Source: Actinobacteria bacterium 13_1_20CM_4_69_9
GTDB taxonomy: Bacteria > Actinomycetota > Thermoleophilia > Gaiellales > Gaiellaceae
DNA: 13,141 nt
Assembly (NCBI GenBank): GCA_001920085.1
Contig: MNJC01000041.1
Coordinates: 1-13,141, forward strand
Reading direction: 5' to 3'
Shown: positions 1 through 7,485 of the stretch, piece after piece
Numbering within the stretch: the stretch's first letter is position 1
How the letters are laid out: the number at the start of each line of letters is the position of its first letter
Notes under the pieces: model-generated
The model's database searches: none
What the model was told of the DNA's origin: nothing
The model's input: only the letters and a program-made list of their open reading frames with translations
Made by a program: the position numbers and the translations under genes

Positions 1-26
1 CCAATCGACGGCCAAACGACGAAGAA

Positions 27-761
27 TTGTCGCCTTCCGAGCAGCGGGGGTCACTGGAAATCGAAAAGCAACGCGAGGTGTGGCACTTCTGGCGCGGATC
101 GCCGGAGCTGCTCGCCCAGGTGGCACGAGTGGCACTGAGGGCGACCGGACGTGAAGGGAAAGCTACGCCGGGTCTAATCGATGTCGAAGCCGCTGGCGAC
201 CACGAGATATTTGCGTCGCCAACCGACTTCTGTACCCAGGCAAGCCGTGAAGCCTTATCGGGCTTCACGAGCATCCGCATCAATGTCGCGGGCGACGCGG
301 TAAGGGTTACGGTCGACTGGCGCTGGCGAAGGCCGTGGTGGAGTCCCTTTGGTAGTGGGAAGGACGCTGAAGTAGTGCTCGAGGTGGTTGGGGCCGACAA
401 GAGACTCGTCGACGATGCCTTCACCGCCGTTCGCACCTCGCTTCGCCGAGCGGCCGCAAGGAGCGAGACACGACAGGGCATCTTCGTGCTTGCCATCATG
501 GTCGCACTGACCGCTCTCGTCATCGTCGCGGTCGCGAGCAGCCTGTATTTGCTCAAGGTTTCACGCGAAGTCATCTTCTTGGCCTGTGTGATGATGGGCG
601 CCTTAGGCCTCTTCGTTTCGGCGTTTGTGGCTTCGTGGGTCTACCCTTCACTTGAGATCGCACCCGGAGGTCGCACGCGTTTGAGACGGACAGGCCTTTT
701 TGTCGTTCCGATCTCGCTCACGCTCATTCTCAGCGGGGTCGCTAAGGCGCTGTACGGGTAG
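27..761 (+). CDS. Membrane protein of unknown function, foreign-looking
   Basis: I do not recognise this family. The 244-residue product has a soluble N-terminal part (about 1-148), rich in Trp around 98-106, then three hydrophobic segments at about 151-176, 182-206 and 221-243, so it is probably anchored in the cytoplasmic membrane by its C-terminal third. The TTG at 27 is the first start in the window, but the frame stays open to the left edge, so the true start may lie upstream. The gene uses codons nearly absent elsewhere in the window (TTA, CTA, ATA, many TTG) and is visibly less GC-rich. With the tRNA 3' remnant about 65 bases downstream, this suggests cargo at the end of an integrated element. 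That the ORF is real is supported by its length, membrane pattern and a codon pattern that reads as coding; its function is open. Confidence 0.7.
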   Translation: MSPSEQRGSLEIEKQREVWHFWRGSPELLAQVARVALRATGREGKATPGLIDVEAAGDHEIFASPTDFCTQASREALSGFTSIRINVAGDAVRVTVDWRWRRPWWSPFGSGKDAEVVLEVVGADKRLVDDAFTAVRTSLRRAAARSETRQGIFVLAIMVALTALVIVAVASSLYLLKVSREVIFLACVMMGALGLFVSAFVASWVYPSLEIAPGGRTRLRRTGLFVVPISLTLILSGVAKALYG

Positions 762-772
762 GGGTCGGACCC
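762..772. repeat. Short GGGTCGGACCC palindrome
   Basis: An 11-base odd palindrome immediately follows the stop codon of the upstream gene. It differs by one central base from the core of the larger hairpin at 8885-8916 (GGGTCTGACCC). It may be a minimal copy of the same dispersed intergenic motif, but at this length chance cannot be excluded. Confidence 0.35.
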
Positions 773-827
773 AACTGTTCTGAGACCGGAACGCGGATGG
801 TCGTGAACTCCGTTTCGCGACGTACTC

Positions 828-852
828 CCCGGTTCGAGTCCGGGCGTCGGCT
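828..852 (+). other. tRNA 3'-end fragment, candidate attachment-site scar
   Basis: A perfect tRNA T arm is present: stem CCCGG (828-832), loop TTCGAGT (833-839, matching the TTCRANY consensus) and stem CCGGG (840-844). It is followed by a seven-base acceptor strand CGTCGGC (845-851) and a possible discriminator T (852). The matching 5' acceptor (GCCGACG), D arm and anticodon arm are absent at the expected distance upstream, and no CCA is encoded. An isolated tRNA 3' end is what tyrosine-recombinase integration into a tRNA gene leaves at the distal end of an element. The gene to the left is compositionally foreign and the DNA to the right looks native, which fits. The intact tRNA and the integrase would lie outside the window to the left. 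Confidence 0.5.
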
Positions 853-870
853 TTAACCGCCGCCCATTCA

Positions 871-1188
871 CTAACACTGACGCCGCGAGACCGTGACGGC
901 CGACCGACTGGTACATGGCGTGACGTCGTCGCCCTCGCGCAGCAGCGGCCAGAGCTCCGCCATCTCTCGCGCTCCGACCGGCGGCATGACGGTGACGAGA
1001 CACGCGTACCGGTCTCCGCGAGCGAGTGAAGCCAGCGCCTCACGCCACTGTCGTTCGTAGTCGTCCTGGTGCCAGTCGTGCAACAGCGCGCGAAACGGCT
1101 CGTCACCTTCCGCGACGGCTATGCGCCCGTTGCGACACAGATACCCGGCGTCGCGTGCATCTCCCGGTAGGAACTCGATCCGGAACAT
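871..1188 (-). CDS. CdiI-like immunity-family protein with decayed C-terminus
   Basis: The 105-residue product resembles, by recall, a family of roughly 150-residue proteins annotated as contact-dependent growth inhibition immunity proteins. Shared features are an N-terminal (M)FRIEFLP strand, then DYERQWREAL at about 43-52, LVT at about 64-66 and WPLLREGD at about 79-86. In such proteins the chain continues for some 60 residues to a conserved SEW motif. Here it stops soon after residue 88. The missing end can be recognised in another frame on the same strand (about 920 down to 858, RHVP then VSVSEW), so a deletion with a frameshift near 918-924 is likely and the gene may be a pseudogene. The ATG at 1186-1188 is preceded by GAAAGG (1192-1197). 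It lies 24 bases downstream of the RTX-repeat gene and may be cotranscribed. No toxin gene is visible. Confidence 0.5.
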   Translation of the reverse strand: MFRIEFLPGDARDAGYLCRNGRIAVAEGDEPFRALLHDWHQDDYERQWREALASLARGDRYACLVTVMPPVGAREMAELWPLLREGDDVTPCTSRSAVTVSRRQC

Positions 1189-1212
1189 CGGCCTTTCGGT
1201 GCGCGCTGGGCC

Positions 1213-1929
1213 TCAGCCGTGCCGAGCGGTCCAGCTCACGTTGCCCGTGTCGCAGTCCGCGGTGTGCAACGCAAACGTTCCATTGGCGACTCCGCCGCTT
1301 CGGATCGTCCCGCTCACCTTGACGCTGTCTCCGTTGCTCTCCTGGTCGTCGACGGCGAACGTCCCCTGTGCCTGAACCGCGAACGGGCCCGACTGGGCGA
1401 ACTGAATGCGGGCAGCGGTCCCCGCCGGGCAGTTTCCCTTGAAGTCGATCTTCAGGCTCGAAAGCGACCTCGCGTCGCCGGCGAGCACGAAGCTGACAGC
1501 GTCTCCGCGATAGGGGCCCGTCGCCAGGCCCGCCGTCGGGGCGGCGCTGCGATGGACGATCTCGCAGTCCCGGCTGACTTGCCCGGAGGCGCTCGTGTAG
1601 ACGATGTCCCGTCCTCTGCCGCAGCTGAACCGGTCGACGCCGGGGCCGCCGGCGAGCTTGTCGTCTCCCCGGCCGCCGAAGAGTCGGTCGTCGCCGCCTC
1701 CGCCGTAGAGCCGGTCGTCACCGCCCCGCCCGTACAGCCGGTCGTTGCCGTCGAGCCCCTCGACGATGTCGGCGCGCGGGCCCCCGCGCAGCAGGTCGCC
1801 TCCGTTCGTGCCCTTGATCACGCGGCCTCCGGAGAGGCCGGTCCGCGCAGAGCCCGCCAGCGCGAGCGTTGTGGCCGCAAGCACAAGCACAACACCGGCC
1901 AGCCGCCTGTCGGCGCGCGAGCTGACCAT
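1213..1929 (-). CDS. Secreted RTX-repeat (hemolysin-type calcium-binding) protein
   Basis: The 238-residue product has an N-terminal signal sequence (basic RADRR, then a hydrophobic stretch at about 10-27). A glycine/aspartate-rich block follows at about 39-110, made of GGxGxDxLx nonapeptides such as GGGGDDRLF; these fold as a calcium-binding beta roll in RTX proteins. A Cys-containing segment (Cys103, Cys122) leads to a C-terminal domain at about 130-238 of predicted beta character with further cysteines (167, 226). It is probably exported by Sec and works outside the cell; no catalytic motif is visible. I chose the ATG at 1927-1929 because it directly precedes the signal peptide. The frame extends upstream to 2268, but that part lies over the divergent aminotransferase gene and is Arg-rich shadow sequence. 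A TACGCT box lies seven bases before the ATG. Confidence 0.8.
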   Translation of the reverse strand: MVSSRADRRLAGVVLVLAATTLALAGSARTGLSGGRVIKGTNGGDLLRGGPRADIVEGLDGNDRLYGRGGDDRLYGGGGDDRLFGGRGDDKLAGGPGVDRFSCGRGRDIVYTSASGQVSRDCEIVHRSAAPTAGLATGPYRGDAVSFVLAGDARSLSSLKIDFKGNCPAGTAARIQFAQSGPFAVQAQGTFAVDDQESNGDSVKVSGTIRSGGVANGTFALHTADCDTGNVSWTARHG

Positions 1930-1936
1930 CTGCTGC

Positions 1937-1942
1937 AGCGTA
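1937..1942 (-). promoter_or_regulatory. Putative -10 box of the RTX-repeat gene
   Basis: Read on the minus strand this is TACGCT (TANNNT type), ending seven bases before the ATG at 1929. The transcript would start at or next to the start codon. There is no good Shine-Dalgarno sequence, which fits leaderless expression. No clear -35 box is visible. Confidence 0.4.
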
Positions 1943-1948
1943 GCGCCA

Positions 1949-1954
1949 TAGGCT
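1949..1954 (+). promoter_or_regulatory. Putative -10 box of the aminotransferase gene
   Basis: TAGGCT lies seven bases before the ATG at 1962, with no Shine-Dalgarno sequence between, suggesting a leaderless transcript. It is six bases from the opposing box of the divergent RTX-repeat gene, so the two promoters overlap and may compete. Confidence 0.45.
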
Positions 1955-1961
1955 TGCGCGC

Positions 1962-2900
1962 ATGAGGGCGCTGACGGGAACGATCCAGTCCTACGACGCG
2001 CCGTCGACGCCGGAGATCGCGCGGCGCGTCGGCCTGCCCGCCGAGGAGATCGTTCGCTTCGACGGCAACACGTCGCCGCAGGCGCTCCCCTCGACGCGCG
2101 CCGAGGCGCTGACCGAGGAGCTCGGGCGCATCCACACCTATCCGCACGGCGGCTACCCGGAGCTCGAGCGCGCGATAGCCTCCTATGCGGGCGTTGCGCC
2201 CGAGAACGTCGTGCTCGGCGCGGGGGCTGACGACCTGATCCTGCTGCTGACGCGCTCGTTCGCGTCACCCGGGGACACCGTCGCGATCGCCAACGACCCC
2301 ACCTACCCGATGTTCCCGATCAGCGTCTGGGTCGCGGGTGCCGCCGTCGGCGACGACGATCCCGTGCTCACGGTCTGCTGTTGCCCGAATAATCCGATCG
2401 GCGAGCTCGGCGAGCTCCCCTGCGCGCGGCCGCTCGTCGTTGACGAGGCGTACTTCGAGTACTTCGGCGCGACCGCGGCCGACCTGATCGACGACGACCT
2501 GATCGTGATCCGCACGTTCTCGAAGGCGTTCGGGCTCGCGGGCGCGCGCGTCGGCTACGCGCTCGCCGGACGCGACGCCGCAGCGGAGCTGAACAAGCGC
2601 CAGCATCCCGCGCCCCTCTCGACGCTGTCGGCAGCGCTCGCGCTTGCCGGCCTCGCGGCGCCGCCCGACGTGACCCCGATTCTCGAGGAGCGCGAGCGCA
2701 TGCGCCAGCGTCTCCGCGAGCTCGGCCTCGAGCCGCGCGAGTCGCACGCGAACTTCCTCTACGTGCCCGTCGACGACCCGCAGGCGGAGTACGACCGGCT
2801 GCTGCAGCACGGCCTCGCGGTGCGACCGGTGCGCGGTGGCATCCGCATCACGATCCGCACGCAACAGGACGACGACCGCCTGTTGCAGGCGCTGGCTTAA
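1962..2900 (+). CDS. HisC-like PLP-dependent aminotransferase (class I/II), short form
   Basis: This is a fold-type I aminotransferase related to histidinol-phosphate aminotransferase, which exchanges an amino group between glutamate and imidazole-acetol phosphate in histidine synthesis. Visible motifs are NTSP at 36-39 (where HisC usually has NENP), GAGADD at 86-91, CPNNP at 141-145 (cofactor-binding Asn), DEAYFEY at 161-167 (Asp for the pyridine nitrogen), TFSKAFGLAGARVGY at 185-199 with the Schiff-base Lys188, and a C-terminal GGIRIT carrying the probable carboxylate-binding Arg. At 312 residues it is about 40 shorter than usual; the large domain is compacted between about 118 and 140. It stands alone, outside any his operon here, so the substrate may be a different amino acid or a threonine-phosphate-like compound. 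A leaderless-type promoter precedes the ATG. Confidence 0.85.
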   Translation: MRALTGTIQSYDAPSTPEIARRVGLPAEEIVRFDGNTSPQALPSTRAEALTEELGRIHTYPHGGYPELERAIASYAGVAPENVVLGAGADDLILLLTRSFASPGDTVAIANDPTYPMFPISVWVAGAAVGDDDPVLTVCCCPNNPIGELGELPCARPLVVDEAYFEYFGATAADLIDDDLIVIRTFSKAFGLAGARVGYALAGRDAAAELNKRQHPAPLSTLSAALALAGLAAPPDVTPILEERERMRQRLRELGLEPRESHANFLYVPVDDPQAEYDRLLQHGLAVRPVRGGIRITIRTQQDDDRLLQALA

Positions 2901-2922
2901 CGAGCCGCTTACAGCGCAGGGC

Positions 2923-2928
2923 TAGGGT
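2923..2928 (+). promoter_or_regulatory. Putative -10 box of the PD40 protein gene
   Basis: TAGGGT lies six bases before the GTG at 2935, with no ribosome-binding site between. The same box with the same spacing precedes the MFS gene at 9121. It suggests a separate leaderless transcript rather than readthrough from the aminotransferase gene 34 bases upstream. Confidence 0.45.
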
Positions 2929-2934
2929 GCGACC

Positions 2935-4454
2935 GTGAGGATCGCCGTGACACTCGTCGCGGTCCTCGGGGGTCTTCTGCTTCCCGGCGCCGCGACGCAT
3001 GCAAGCTGCCGCTGCCGGCCGGTCGCCGACTACGCCCCCGTCTGGTCCCCGGACGACACGAAGATCGCCTACGTCGAGGCGTACGAGAACGCACGCGTCG
3101 TCACGCTTCAGGCGGCCAGCGACGACGTCGTTCCGGCGCCGGCGCCGAGCCTCGCCTACTCGCCGGACTGGACAAAGGCTGCGGCGATCGTCAACGACGA
3201 CGCGCGCGGCTACCTCCTGGTCCTCGTCGGCCTCGGCGGGACTTTCACCACGCTCGACAACGCCTTTCCGACGCCGCCCGCATGGTCGCCGGACGGTCAG
3301 CGCCTCGCCTATGTGGGCCCCGATGAGGGTCTGTACGTCATCCGCGCCGACGGCACCGAGCGGCGCCTCGTCGCAGCGCACGTCTACCCGTATTCGTCAC
3401 CCGCGTGGTCCCCGGACGGCGCGCAGCTCGCGTACGTCGTCGGCAAGGACGTCTTCGTCATGGGTCGCAACCTGACGGGGGCGATCCCGGGCAATCACGT
3501 CGACCCGACCTGGTCGCCGCGAGGCGATGCCGTGGCGTTCACGACCGACTTCGGCAGGGAGATCGGCGTCGTCGGTGTGGACGGCACGACACGTCTCGAC
3601 ATTCCGTCCGACCTCTCTGTCGCCTACACGGGCATCGCGCTCTCGTGGTCGCCGACCGGGTCCCGGCTGCTGTACTCGCACCGCTTCAGCGCCGTCCCCG
3701 AAGAGACTGCGGTCTACGAGATCGACGTGGCGACGGGCGCGCAGCGTCGGCTCAGCGCGTTCGGCGTCGATGCCGCCTACTCGCACGACGGCAAGACGAT
3801 CGCCTTCGGTGGCCGCACGGCGATCGAGCCCAACCCTCCCGAGCTGGCCGACTGCGTCGGCGTCGGCATCTGGACGATTCCGGAGACCGGCGGCGCGCCG
3901 ACGCTCGTGACGCGAACGTGCAAGGACACGCCGCCGACGCTGTCGATTCACGCGCCGGCGAGCGTCGACTTCGGAACGCGCGCCGATCTGGGTGGCAGCG
4001 TGCTGCCGGGCTCCGCCGCGATCGTCGACCTCGACGTGCACCCCTGCGGCAAGCGGCCTGCGTCGACGGTCGCCGTCGTGGACGGCGGCGCATGGTTCGT
4101 GACAGAACATCCCGAGGTGACGACGGAGTACTTCGCGACCGTCGGCGAGAACAGTGTCAAGGCGCGCGTCTCGGTGAAGCCCGTTGCCGTCCTGAAGCCG
4201 CTGGCGAAGCTGCGCTACGAGGTGCAGGTGAAGGCCGGCAGCTCGTACGCCGGCCGCGCGCTCCACGTCGAGTTGGGGCAAAGCACCGGCAAGTCGAAGC
4301 TGCTCCGTCGCGTCACGGTCGGCAAAGACAACCGCGCGCGCTTCCGGCTGGCGCCACGGCTGCTGCACACGTACCTCGAGTCGCTGTACGTGGCTGTTCC
4401 GAGGACGCGGTGCCTCGCGCCGGCCGTCAGCAACGAGCTCGCGGTCTCGCGGCC

Positions 4455-4461
<7 letters not shown>
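2935..4461 (+). CDS. Exported PD40/TolB-like beta-propeller protein
   Basis: The 508-residue product begins with a signal peptide (MRIAVTLVAVLGGLLLPGAA, cleavage probably near ATHA-S at 20-24). About seven PD40 repeats follow, each built around WSPDG...LAY: about residues 37, 75, 117, 158, 193, 238 and 282. They should close into a six- or seven-bladed beta propeller like the C-terminal part of TolB. From about 335 a beta-rich Ig-like region follows to the end, with cysteines at 307, 329 and 371 that could form disulfides after export. No catalytic residues stand out, so binding or scaffolding outside the membrane is more likely than an enzyme activity. GTG at 2935 is chosen because it directly starts the signal peptide. 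The stop overlaps that of the converging ABC ATPase gene by seven bases. Confidence 0.8.
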
Positions 4462-5618
<1,157 letters not shown>

Positions 5619-5687
5619 CTCGGCGATGGCATCGTATTAGGCGCGGGCTTTAGCTCGCGCGGCACGTCATTCGGAAAACACATCGCG

Positions 5688-5693
5688 TAGGAT
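5688..5693 (+). promoter_or_regulatory. Putative -10 box of the ABC permease operon
   Basis: TAGGAT ends nine bases before the GTG at 5703. No Shine-Dalgarno sequence precedes that GTG, so the first permease is probably read from a leaderless or nearly leaderless mRNA. The box lies in the 84-base divergent gap shared with the ATPase gene, where an operator would be expected; I see no clear palindrome. Confidence 0.4.
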
Positions 5694-5702
5694 CCGCGAC
5701 TG

Positions 5703-6635
5703 GTGGAGGCCGCGGCAGTCGCTCGGCCGAAAGGGAGGCGCTGGACGAATGTCTTCGAGCGCCCGGGCGTCCTTGCGTCCGTACTCATCTCGCCGGCGGT
5801 CATCTTCGTCACCGTGCTCGTCGCGGGCCCGCTCGCGCTCGCGATCTGGCTGAGCTTCACGAACGCGACGACCGGCCTGCACGGGAAGTGGGTCGGGCTC
5901 GACAACTTCAGGCACGAGTGGAGCAACCCCGCGTTCCAGCACGCGGTCTGGCACACGTTCCTCTTCACCGTCATCTCGCAGGCGATCGTGCTGGTGGGCG
6001 CCGGGCTGATCGCCCACGCGATGCTGCGGAACTTCAAGGGCAAGTGGATCCTCCGCTTCCTGATCCTGCTGCCCTGGGCGGCGCCGATCGCGCTCAGCCT
6101 GATGGCGTGGAAGTGGATCTTCGACCCCTCCTACTCGATCCTGACGTGGACGCTCCAGCACCTGCACCTCGTCAGCCAGGTGTCGCCGCCCGTCTGGCTC
6201 GGCCAGTCGACCTATGCGACGGCGGCGGTGATCGTCGTGCAGGCCTGGCGCATCCTGCCGTTCGCCGTCGTGATCTTCATCGCGGGGCTGGCGTCGATCC
6301 CGAAGGAGGTCGACGACGCAGCCGCGATCGACGGCGCGACCGGCTTCCGCAAGTTCTGGTCGGTCACGCTGCCGCTGCAGCTGCCGATCGCGACGGTCGC
6401 ACTGCTGTTCGGAATCGTCTTCACGGCGACCGACATGGCCGTCGTCTACATCCTCACCCAGGGCGGGCCGCCGCCGTCGTTCAGCACCGAGCAGGTGACG
6501 ACGTGGTCGTACAAGACGGCGATCGAGTCGGGCTCGCTCGGCCCGGGCGCGTCGATCTCGCTGGCGCTGCTCCCCGTGCTGGCGGTGGTGAGCGTCGTGA
6601 TGCTGCTCTTCGCCCGCCGGGCGGAGGTCACGTGA
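5703..6635 (+). CDS. Sugar ABC transporter permease, MalF/UgpA type
   Basis: First membrane subunit of the importer, in the cytoplasmic membrane. The 310-residue product has six hydrophobic segments at about 23-52, 84-108, 116-140, 172-198, 229-251 and 283-303. The EAA loop that docks onto the ATPase is at about 201-224 (EVDDAAAIDGATGFRKFWSV within it), in the usual place between segments four and five. There is no large periplasmic insert as in enteric MalF, which is normal for the UgpA/LacF branch. The GTG start is the first in-frame start after the putative TAGGAT promoter and gives the usual length and a short cytoplasmic N-terminus. Its stop overlaps the next permease start (GTGA), implying translational coupling. 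Confidence 0.9.
   Translation: MEAAAVARPKGRRWTNVFERPGVLASVLISPAVIFVTVLVAGPLALAIWLSFTNATTGLHGKWVGLDNFRHEWSNPAFQHAVWHTFLFTVISQAIVLVGAGLIAHAMLRNFKGKWILRFLILLPWAAPIALSLMAWKWIFDPSYSILTWTLQHLHLVSQVSPPVWLGQSTYATAAVIVVQAWRILPFAVVIFIAGLASIPKEVDDAAAIDGATGFRKFWSVTLPLQLPIATVALLFGIVFTATDMAVVYILTQGGPPPSFSTEQVTTWSYKTAIESGSLGPGASISLALLPVLAVVSVVMLLFARRAEVT
6623..6628 (+). promoter_or_regulatory. Shine-Dalgarno GGAGGT fixing the second permease start
   Basis: GGAGGT lies three bases before the GTG at 6632, inside the end of the first permease gene. It decides the start: the same frame stays open far upstream to 5888, but that part overlaps the first permease and is shadow sequence. Confidence 0.7.
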
Positions 6636-7459
6636 AGGAGAAGGGCCTCTCGTACCTGATCGTCGGCCCGTTCGCGATCGTCCTCGCGTTCCCGTTCTAC
6701 GTGATGGTGATCACGGCGTTCAAGGACCAGACGGAGTTCTACAACCCGGCGATCAACCCGTACTGGTTCGGCAAGAACAGCCCGACGTTCGCGAACGCCT
6801 CGTTCCTCTTCCATCACACGCCGTATCTGACGTGGCTGAAGAACACCTGCATCGTCGGGCTCTGCGTCGTCGCGATCACGCTCGTGCTCGCGGTGCCGGC
6901 CGGCTACGCGCTCGCACGGCTTGCCGGGCGCGTGGGCCAGAGCCTCGGCGTCGGCATCTTCCTCACGTATCTGATCCCGCCGACGCTCCTGTTCATCCCG
7001 TTCTTCGCCGTGATCAAGCAGGCGCACCTGACCGACTCGATCTGGTCGCTCGTGCTCGTCTATCCGTCGTTCACGGTGCCCTTCTCGACGTGGCTGCTGA
7101 TGGGGTTCTTCAAGACGATCCCGCAGGAGCTGGAAGACGCCGCGCGCGTCGACGGGGCCTCGCGCCTCGAGACGCTGGTGCGCGTGGTCTTCCCGATCTC
7201 GATCCCGGGGATCCTGACGGTCGTGATCTTCTCGTTCTCCCTCGTCGTGAACGAGTTCGTCTACGCCTTCACGTTCATCTCGCCGTCGGCGCACAAGATG
7301 GTGTCGACCGGCGTCTACACCGATCTCATTCGCGGGGACCTACCTGACTGGGGCGCGATCATGGTCGCCGCACTCATCCCGAGCATCCCGCTCGCGCTCC
7401 TCTACAACACGTTTCTCGACCGGTTCATTGCGGGATTTACCGGTGGGGCATTCCGCTAG
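6632..7459 (+). CDS. Sugar ABC transporter permease, MalG/UgpE type
   Basis: Second membrane subunit, pairing with the upstream permease to form the sugar channel. The 275-residue product has six hydrophobic segments: about 8-29, 71-96, 104-129, 137-160, 189-212 and 241-262. The EAA loop is at about 166-189 (ELEDAARVDGASRLETLVRV), and the following PISIPGI is typical of MalG/UgpE proteins. The GTG at 6632 overlaps the previous stop by four bases and has a strong Shine-Dalgarno sequence. The solute-binding protein gene follows 26 bases later in the same operon. Substrate cannot be read from the permeases alone. Confidence 0.9.
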   Translation: MKEKGLSYLIVGPFAIVLAFPFYVMVITAFKDQTEFYNPAINPYWFGKNSPTFANASFLFHHTPYLTWLKNTCIVGLCVVAITLVLAVPAGYALARLAGRVGQSLGVGIFLTYLIPPTLLFIPFFAVIKQAHLTDSIWSLVLVYPSFTVPFSTWLLMGFFKTIPQELEDAARVDGASRLETLVRVVFPISIPGILTVVIFSFSLVVNEFVYAFTFISPSAHKMVSTGVYTDLIRGDLPDWGAIMVAALIPSIPLALLYNTFLDRFIAGFTGGAFR

Positions 7460-7473
7460 GAGGTAGCGGACAG

Positions 7474-7482
7474 AAAGGAGGA
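7474..7482 (+). promoter_or_regulatory. Strong Shine-Dalgarno of the solute-binding protein gene
   Basis: AAAGGAGGA, with the GGAGG core at 7477-7481, stands four bases before the ATG at 7486. It is the best ribosome-binding site in the window, as expected for a binding protein made in excess over its permeases. A second AGGAGGT at 7458-7464 has no start codon in range. Confidence 0.7.
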
Positions 7483-7485
7483 TCG

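Noticed and set aside
780..852. A complete tRNA gene ending at 852
   Set aside because: Only the T arm and the 3' acceptor strand fit. The bases at the expected 5' end do not pair with CGTCGGC, and no D or anticodon arm can be drawn.
1630..1800. A DNA tandem repeat or CRISPR-like array in the RTX region
   Set aside because: The periodic pattern is explained by the coding of Gly/Asp nonapeptides; there are no spacers between identical repeats.
1930..2268. N-terminal extension of the RTX-repeat protein
   Set aside because: It is antisense to the aminotransferase gene and Arg-rich, and would bury the signal peptide that begins at the ATG at 1929.
5888..6631. N-terminal extension of the second permease
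   Set aside because: It overlaps the first permease in another frame and is Arg-rich; GGAGGT and the GTGA overlap place the start at 6632.
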